Source: Rickettsiales bacterium (GTDB lineage: Bacteria; Pseudomonadota; Alphaproteobacteria; Rickettsiales; JABIRX01). From it: DNA of 43,301 nucleotides. The notes beneath the pieces are model-generated. The model was not told the origin of the DNA, did not search any database, and saw only the letters and a list, made by a program, of their open reading frames with translations. The stretch lies in NCBI GenBank assembly GCA_018659145.1, contig JABJNB010000020.1, forward strand, positions 1 to 43,301, read 5' to 3'. Shown here in pieces: positions 5,691 through 14,000 of this stretch. How positions within the stretch are numbered: position 1 is the first letter of the stretch; each line of letters starts with the position of its first letter. A program made the translations under genes and the position numbers.

Positions 5691-7987
5691 GTAACCAATC
5701 CCAAACTACCAGCCAAAATATAGCTAATAATCTAAAGGATGCATACAATATAGCTAATAGTTTAGTTTATAAAGTTCCAGGCATAGGACCAGCAGCTCAA
5801 GCTATAGGCTTCTCAAATGCTCTCATTGTGAATACCACTGTTGATGTTGTAGTAAACAATGATCCCGCTGTTAGGTCTATATTATCACTTTCCGCTAGTA
5901 CAATTGCTTTTACTGGCTGTTCGCTTGGAACATCTGGTAATGTAATTATAGGTTTTGGATGCGGATTTTTAGCATCTAAAGCTGCAGAAGAAATATACGA
6001 TGCATATTTTGGTAGTGATTTTGGTAGTGATGGAGGTAGGCTTGAACTTGAGAATAGCTTACAGATTGGTCAATCAGGTATGTATCGAGATAGCAATGGT
6101 AATATTAAGGTCTGTTATTATGGAGATGACGAAGTATTTGAAGAGCGTAGTTTACAAGAAATTGTTAGTAATGTAACAACAGATCTGCAAGTAAAATCAG
6201 TTGACGTTACTGATACTGATACTGGTACAAATGTTCAGATAGATGATGATAATAATCTAAAGTTACAAACCACCGCCCCTATCACCGAGCCAGAGCAGCA
6301 ATCCATCCTCCAAAACATAGCCCCCTTAGCCAGACCAACCACTGCAACAAGCTATTCTATTGAGTCAGGGGACACATTATCGAATATAGCTAGTGCGAAT
6401 GGGACAACGGTTGAAGCTTTAATGGAGCTTAATCCTAATATCACTGATCCGAATATTATCAATGTGGGTGATAGTTTGGTGTTAACTCAAAATCAAGATG
6501 CGCAGGTTAAAAATATTAATATCAATGGTGATGAGTATAATGCCTATCAATCTGATGTATCAGAAGTAAATGATTCTGGGATATTAGGAGAAGGGGAGCA
6601 AGTCAATATTACTAAAATTGAGAATGAAGATGGGTCAATAATTTCATTTGTGGAAGAGCAGGAAGTAATTCTCTCTGACGGCACTCAAATATCATCTAGA
6701 GAATTGATACATACAGGAGAGGAAGCAAAAGGAGCTTTGCAGAATTTTATGGATAGTCATATTATGCAAAGTGTGAAGCAGTCATTTACTGATCCAGAGA
6801 CTTTATCAGGTTGGGCTTTAGATTCAGTGAGGATGTTGGCTAATGGTGAAGAGATAGATGATATTGCTACTTATATATTCTTAAAATCAGCTATAGAAGG
6901 TACGATAGAGGGCTTAGTATTTGATCAAGCTTTACAAACTTTAGAGTTAAATAACAGCCAAATAGATTTGATTAAAAATAGTGTTGTAGAAGGTAGTACG
7001 CAAAATCTTCCACCTGAATTACAAGATATGCTGCAAGGGTTATTAGAATCAGCAAAGTTTCAATTTATCTCTGGATCAATAGTTACTTTTGTTACTTCTA
7101 TCTTAATGCAAGCAGATGATGGATTAAATAGTGAAGAATATGCCGAATCAGCTTTCCAAGCTATAGGAACAGAGGCTGTAAGCCTAGGTTTAGAAAAGGC
7201 ATTTCCAGGATTAGGCGGATCTGTAGGGCATGGAGCTGCAATGGCTATCACATATGCTATTACAAGAAGTATAAGTGATATCTTTGAAGATGATCATATG
7301 AATTCACATCAGTGGAATAGTATGGTTAATACAAGTAGTGCAATGTTTGTATCTGGAATGGCTGGACATGCTGCTGGTACGGCAATTGCTACAGCTTTAG
7401 CATCTAGTACAGCTTCTGCTGCAACATTGGGTATGTTATTAGGTCCATTAGGCTCAATGGTTGCTGTAATGGTAGTAATGAGTTTAATAGGTGGAAAAGA
7501 ATATGGTGAGGGCGAATATCCAAACCCTTATTCTTTCCTTAAATTCACAGATAAAGATGATGGCACTGGTCAAACTATCTATGGCCTTGAGGCGGATGGA
7601 GTTGTGGCGCGGGCGCGAGATGGTTTTGATGATGATATAGTTGGGACAGATGGAGCGGATAATTTGATTGGTGGCAGTGGAACTAATCGGATCTATGGGC
7701 AGGAAGGTAATGATCATATTGAAGGACGTGACTCGGATGATGTTTTGGTTGGTGGAACGGGCAATGATCTTGTTGAAGCTGGCGCGGGAGATGATTATAT
7801 CTTTGGTGATGAAGGATCAGATATAATATATGGTGGATCTGGCGCGGATCAGATTGATAGCGGAGATGGTAATGATATTGTTTATGGTGACTCTGGAGAT
7901 GATGTGATTGTTGCGGGGATTGTGATGATATTGTTTATGGTGGCGCTGGAGATGATCAGATCTCGGCTGGAGCTGGTGATGATGTAG
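5687..7987 (+). CDS. RTX-family protein, N-terminal part with LysM domain
   Basis: The 766-residue frame starts polar, with a Gly/Ala-rich hydrophobic segment at about residues 60-105. A LysM domain follows at about 222-266 (SYSIESGDTLSNIASANGTT, then NPNITDPNIINVGDSLVL). A mainly helical region with a second Gly/Ala-rich hydrophobic segment lies near 545-607 (GMLLGPLGSMVAVMVVMS). From about 640 there are calcium-binding RTX nonapeptides (GGSGTNRIYGQEGNDHI type). LysM modules bind peptidoglycan or other GlcNAc polymers. With the frame at 8038-16902 it appears to be one RTX locus of about 11 kb that is now interrupted about once, and is treated as possibly inactive. A secreted or surface role is inferred from the type I secretion genes downstream. 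Confidence 0.7.
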   Translation: MSNQSQTTSQNIANNLKDAYNIANSLVYKVPGIGPAAQAIGFSNALIVNTTVDVVVNNDPAVRSILSLSASTIAFTGCSLGTSGNVIIGFGCGFLASKAAEEIYDAYFGSDFGSDGGRLELENSLQIGQSGMYRDSNGNIKVCYYGDDEVFEERSLQEIVSNVTTDLQVKSVDVTDTDTGTNVQIDDDNNLKLQTTAPITEPEQQSILQNIAPLARPTTATSYSIESGDTLSNIASANGTTVEALMELNPNITDPNIINVGDSLVLTQNQDAQVKNININGDEYNAYQSDVSEVNDSGILGEGEQVNITKIENEDGSIISFVEEQEVILSDGTQISSRELIHTGEEAKGALQNFMDSHIMQSVKQSFTDPETLSGWALDSVRMLANGEEIDDIATYIFLKSAIEGTIEGLVFDQALQTLELNNSQIDLIKNSVVEGSTQNLPPELQDMLQGLLESAKFQFISGSIVTFVTSILMQADDGLNSEEYAESAFQAIGTEAVSLGLEKAFPGLGGSVGHGAAMAITYAITRSISDIFEDDHMNSHQWNSMVNTSSAMFVSGMAGHAAGTAIATALASSTASAATLGMLLGPLGSMVAVMVVMSLIGGKEYGEGEYPNPYSFLKFTDKDDGTGQTIYGLEADGVVARARDGFDDDIVGTDGADNLIGGSGTNRIYGQEGNDHIEGRDSDDVLVGGTGNDLVEAGAGDDYIFGDEGSDIIYGGSGADQIDSGDGNDIVYGDSGDDVIVAGIVMILFMVALEMIRSRLELVMM

Positions 7988-8037
7988 CTCAAGGTGGAGC
8001 TGGTATTGATACTATCCTCGGTGAAGCAGGGGATGAT

Positions 8038-11000
8038 GTGATCTATGGCGGCGCAGATAATGATCAGCTTTATGGTGGAGCCGGAAGCGATTTAATCGTT
8101 GCAGGAAGTGGCGCGGATACTGTTTATGGTGAAGAAGATGATGATACAATCATTGGTGGCGCTGGGATTGATATGCTTTATGGTGATAGCGGGGCGGATT
8201 TAATAGCTGGAGGAGATGCAGCTGACCTAATCATGGGTGGCCTTGGTAATGACACTTTGGGTGGTGGAGCTGGAGATGATACTATCCTAGGTGAGATTGG
8301 TGATGACCAGATTATTGGTGGCGATGGGGATGATAATATCTCAGCAGGCGCTGGTTATGATGTGATGGCGGGTGGCCTTGGTGATGATATCCTCGATGGT
8401 GGCGCGGATTCGGATTTTTATGTTTTTAACTCTGGTGATGGATTTGACGAGATAACAGATAGTGCTGGAGATAATGATGTGATTCGCTTTGTGGATCTTG
8501 CAGTATCTGCTATTAGTTTTGTTAAATCAGGAGATGATTTGGTTATTAGTTTCGCTGGTAATTCTACAGATCAAATTACAATTAAAGATAGCTTTTCTGG
8601 AGATGTGTTAAATTCTTCTATCGAAACATTAGAATTTACAAGCACCGGAATTGAAGGTGGGGATTCTATTGATCTGACCGCGCTAAGTTATGATTCTGGA
8701 ACTGGAGATTTTACTCATGCGGTAACTAGTTCAGTTAGTGAAGATACTGACTTGCAGCATGTTCTGATTCAAGATAGCGAAGGGCAATTAACTGCTTTGG
8801 ATAATTTTTATCATGATAGCGAAGGTTATACATTAGGGGCAACAGAAGATAATTACGTTAATGTTGATTACGAATCTTATAATGAAGTAGAATGGCGAAG
8901 CTTTAAAAAAGCGCGTGGTAGCTTTGGTGGTCATTATACTGTTTGGTATAAATATTATGAAAGCAATATGGCTGGAACCACTGGCGTTGATCGCTTGGTT
9001 GGGAGCTGGTGGGATGAGAATATAACTGGCTCTGAATCTGCGGATTATCTTTATGGTAATAATGGCGCGGATGTTATTTATGGTGAAGCTGGTGATGATT
9101 TTATTGAAGGTGGTGATGGCGCAGATTATCTTTATGGCGGAGCAGGGAGTGATGTAATAGAAGGCGCTGGTGGCTCGGATATAATTGATGGAGGCGCTGG
9201 AGATGATCGTATCTCAACAGGTGAAGGAGCTGATCAGGTTATAGCTGGAGCTGGTAATAATGTAATAATAGCTGAGTTTGGTAATAATATAATCGCAGCA
9301 GATGATGGCGATAATCAGATCCAGGCTGGATCAGGAAATGATCAAGTTGCAGTTGGAGCTGGTGATAATGTTATAAACCTTGGTAATGGCGACAACCTAC
9401 TAACAGCTGGAGATGGTGCAAATAAAATAGTCTCAGGTGATGGGGATGATGAGATTACAGTCGGAGATGGCGATAATCAGATTGATAGCGGGAGCGGAGC
9501 AGATGAGATTGTAGCTGGGGATGGAAGTAATTTTATCTATAGCGGAGAAGGTAATGACCAAATTACAGTAGGGGATGGTAGTAATCAAATCTATGCTGGT
9601 AGTGGTGATGATATAATTGAAGTTGGCGCTGGTGATAATGAGATTTATCTAGGCACTGGTAATGACCAACTTACAGTTGGAGCTGGTAATAATGTTATTA
9701 TAGCTGAAGCTGGGGATAATGTTATTACTGTTATGGCGACATCAGGGAATATCGACCCCCTTCCGGATCAAGCTTCGCTTTCTCCGACTTCCCCGGAAGC
9801 GGGAAGTAAGAAGATCGAGGTGGAGTCTAGTTATGACCCCCTTCCGGATGAGATCGAGGTGGTTGATGCTTTGTCTTACTCTCCCCTTGAGGGAGAGTCG
9901 GAATCCGGCGTTGCTGAAGGCGAAGATGGATCAGGAGAGGGGCAGGTTGTTTTTACCTCAATCAAAACTTCAGACGGTAATGATAATATAACCATCTCAG
10001 ATGGTAATAGCTTTATTGATGCTGGAGATGGGAATGATGTTGTTATACTTAGTGATGGTGATCATGAGTTAATAGCTGGAGATGGCGATAAAAATATTAG
10101 AATTTCAGAAGGAAATAGTGATATCACGCTCGGGGATGGAGATAATGTGATTGATTTAAATGGTGAAGTTTTAGAGTTTAATAGTGATTATTATATTGAA
10201 CATTATGGCGAGTTCATACCAGGTCTAGATGAGACTAATGACAAAGCAAATCTGGCTCTAGAACATTTTCAAACAATTGGTAAATTTAATAATTATAATC
10301 CAAATAATTATCTTAATCTCACAAGTTATGCTGCGATCCTTATAACTGCTGGGATAGAATTAGCCGAAGGCCAAACTCCTTATGACCAGCTAGCCGCTGG
10401 AGGCTCTATAGAAATAGCTTCTCTTCTTGATGCTCATATTGAGGTAGAAGAGCAGGATTTATCTGGTACTACAAATACCGTAATAATAGGTAATGGAAAT
10501 AATGTTATTTATGGGGATAATTCCGTTAATGATATTATTATTGGTGATGGTGATAACCAAATTACATCTGGTAGAAGTGATGATCAAATTATCATTGGAG
10601 ATGGTGATAATCAGATAGATAGCCAAGCTGGCTCTGATCAAATCACAATAGGTGATGGAGATAATCAGATAGATAGTGGTGATGGTGCTGATCAAATAAT
10701 AATTGGAAATGGAAATAATATCATTACAGCTGGGCGCGGTGATGATCAAATTATTGCTGGAGATGGTGATAATATTTTGATCTATAATAAAGGTGATGGA
10801 AGTGACCAATTTGCAATTGGAAGCGCAGTAGAAGTAGCATTGAACTCTAATACCAATATTGGGGCAGAGGGGCAGTTTGCATCTAATAACATTATTCAAT
10901 TTGCTGATTTGGATATCGCAGATATTGCTCTAAGCAAGGTGGATGATGATTTGCTAATTACTATTTCCACGACCGGAGAAATTATAACTTTAAGCAATTA

Positions 11001-14000
11001 TGTAGATGGTAATTATACATTACAATTCAGTGATGATTTTGAAGTTGAGCTTAGCAATATAACTGTTGGATCGGAGTTTGGTGATAGCCTTATTGGGACG
11101 GAAGCTCGAGATCAGATTTTAGCTGCGGCTGGTATGGATAGCTTGCTTGGTTTTGGCGGTTCAGATTATTTAGCAGGAGATAAAGGTGATGATGTAATTT
11201 TTGGTGGCATGGATGATGATGCTATATTAGGTGGGGAAGGTAATGATTATTTAGATGGTGGCATAGGTAATGATGTGCTGATTTCTGGGACAGGTAGTGA
11301 TAAAATGTTTGGTGGCGCTGGGCTAGATAAATTTATCATTACTAAATCACCAGGAGCTACGGATAAGATAACGGATTTTAATCTAGCCGAAGATACACTT
11401 GATTTAACAGCTTTTGGACGAGAATTTATAGATATAAAATCTCTGGAGGATCGAGCTAGTTTTAATGAAAAGGGAGATTTGGTATTGGATTTAGGCTCCC
11501 AGCAGAGTTTGGTTTTACAGAGCTCATTTCCGGCAGGGGGCACAGATCTCTCATCTTTTAATATTGAGTTTGATATTGAAGAAATAGAGGGGCTAACTGG
11601 ATCAGATAGCAATGATATTATAGCAGGTACAGATAACGGTGATGTAATCATTGATGGACTTGGCTTAGATATTTTAACTGGTGGCGCTGGGGCTGATAAA
11701 TTTGTCATTAGCAAAGAAGCTGGCGCTGTGGATGTGATTACTGATTTTGCCATAGGAGAAGATAAAATTCATCTGGATGGATTTGGTGAAATAAATATTG
11801 ACCAACTTACATTAGCTCAATCAGGTGATGATGCTGTTATTGAATTTTCTCAAGGGCAAAAGCTAACTTTACGTAATGTTGATGCAAGTATGTTATCTAG
11901 CTTGGATTTTAAATTTGATGTTTTTGATGGCATTGGTGAATATGAAAGATATCAAGGTGAGTATGATTTTATAGCACCAGAGTTAAAATCTAATTTAATT
12001 GCTTATTATGATTTTGATTCAATCGATAAAGGTTATGATTCGAGTGGCAATAACAAGCATGGATCAACCACAGGCAATATAGTGTCTGTTGCGGGAATAT
12101 CTGGGAATGCTGGTTTTTTTAATAGTAATGATAAAATTAATGTAGGAGCTTTTAGTAATTTCAATTGGGGTAGCGATTTCTCTGTCTCAGTATGGTTTCA
12201 GCGCACAGGAGAATTTAGTAATTATCAAGGAATTGTCAATAATGGCTATTATAATAATGGTAGCTGGGAAATCCGAACTGGTAGTGAATTAGGCGGAACT
12301 ACTATTGGAGGAGGAGTTAATACGAGCATAAATCCAACCGCTTGGGATCATGTCGATATAACCGCCTCGGTGAATCAATGGCACCATGTTATGATGAGTT
12401 ATGATGGTGCAAATTTAGCCTATTATTTAGATGGCGAGCTAATTGACATTTCAAATCAAGATTCAGGTGATTTATTGATAAAAAATACAGCTCTAACAAT
12501 TGGTCAAGCTGGATTTGGTAAGGGGGGTGAATATTTTTATGGAGCCATAGATGAGCTTAGCCTTTATGATACTGCGCTAACAGCGGATGATGCAGCTTTG
12601 TTATATGGTAATCAGATTACTTATGGAGATATATCATCAGAATCACTCAATGGTACAGATAGTGCTGATATTGGGAAAACATATAATGTGATTGGTAATA
12701 TTGATTCTTATGATGGTTTGAAAGACAATTTACTAGCCTATTATAATTTTGATTCAATCGATAAAGGTTATGATTCGAGTGGTAATAACAGGCATGGATC
12801 AACCACAGGTAATATAGTGTCTGTTGCAGGAATTTCTGGGAATGCTGGTTTTTTTAATGGTAATGATAAAATTGATGTAGGAGCTTTTAGTGATTTCAAT
12901 TGGGGTAGCGATTTCTCTGTCTCAGTATGGTTTCAGCGCACAGGAGAATTTAAAAATTATCAAGGAATTGTCAATAATGGCTATTATAATAATGGTAGCT
13001 GGGAAATTAGGATGGGGAATGAAGGATCTGGTACTATGCTTGGTGGCGGAGTTATAACTCAAGGAAATACACAAAGTTGGGATCATAAAAATCTTACCGC
13101 CGCAACAAACACATGGCATCATGTTGTGATGAGTTATGATGGTAAAAATTTAGCTTATTACTTAGATGGTGCTTTAAAGGATATTTCAGGTCGTGATTCT
13201 GGAGACATGCTTATCAAAAATACCGTACTTACGATTGGTCAAGCTGGGACTGGCAAGTCAAATGAATATTTTTATGGAGCCATAGATGAACTAAGTCTTT
13301 ATGATAAGGCATTAAGTGCAGCGGATGTTGCCTTGTTATTTAACAATCAAGTTTATGGAGAAGCTCTCTCTGATGAGGATTATATCTTTGCAGGAGCGGG
13401 AAATGATCATATTACAACTTATAGCGCCAATGATGAGGTATCAGCTGGCTCTGGGGAGGATAATATTTCAGCTGGTATGGGTGATGATTTGGTCAATGGA
13501 GGAGAAGGTGATGACTATTTAGATGGTGGTTATGGAGCTGACAGATTATATGGAGAAGAAGGAAATGACTTTTTAATCACTGGCGCAGATAATTCTGATA
13601 ATCTTTTGTCAGGTGGTGAAGGCCATGATAATATCGTAACTTTCTCTGGTAATAATGTTATTGATGGTGGTACTGGATCTGATAAAATTACTGCAGGATT
13701 CGGTAATGATATTATTTATGGTAATAGTGGTTTTGATCATATCACATCTGGAGCTGGTAGTGATATTGTTTATGGTGGAACTAATGATGATGTAATTGAT
13801 GGCGGTGATGGTAATGATCACTTAATGGGAGATAGTGGAGATGACCAACTCCTTGGTAGCTCTGGTAATGATTTGCTTGAAGGTGGTAGTGGTGATGATA
13901 TCTTAAATGGTGGCTTGGATGCTGATTGGTTAGTTGGCGCAGCCGGTGACGATATCTTAATAGGAGGTGCTGGTAATGATACTCTCTCGGGTGGAGAAGG

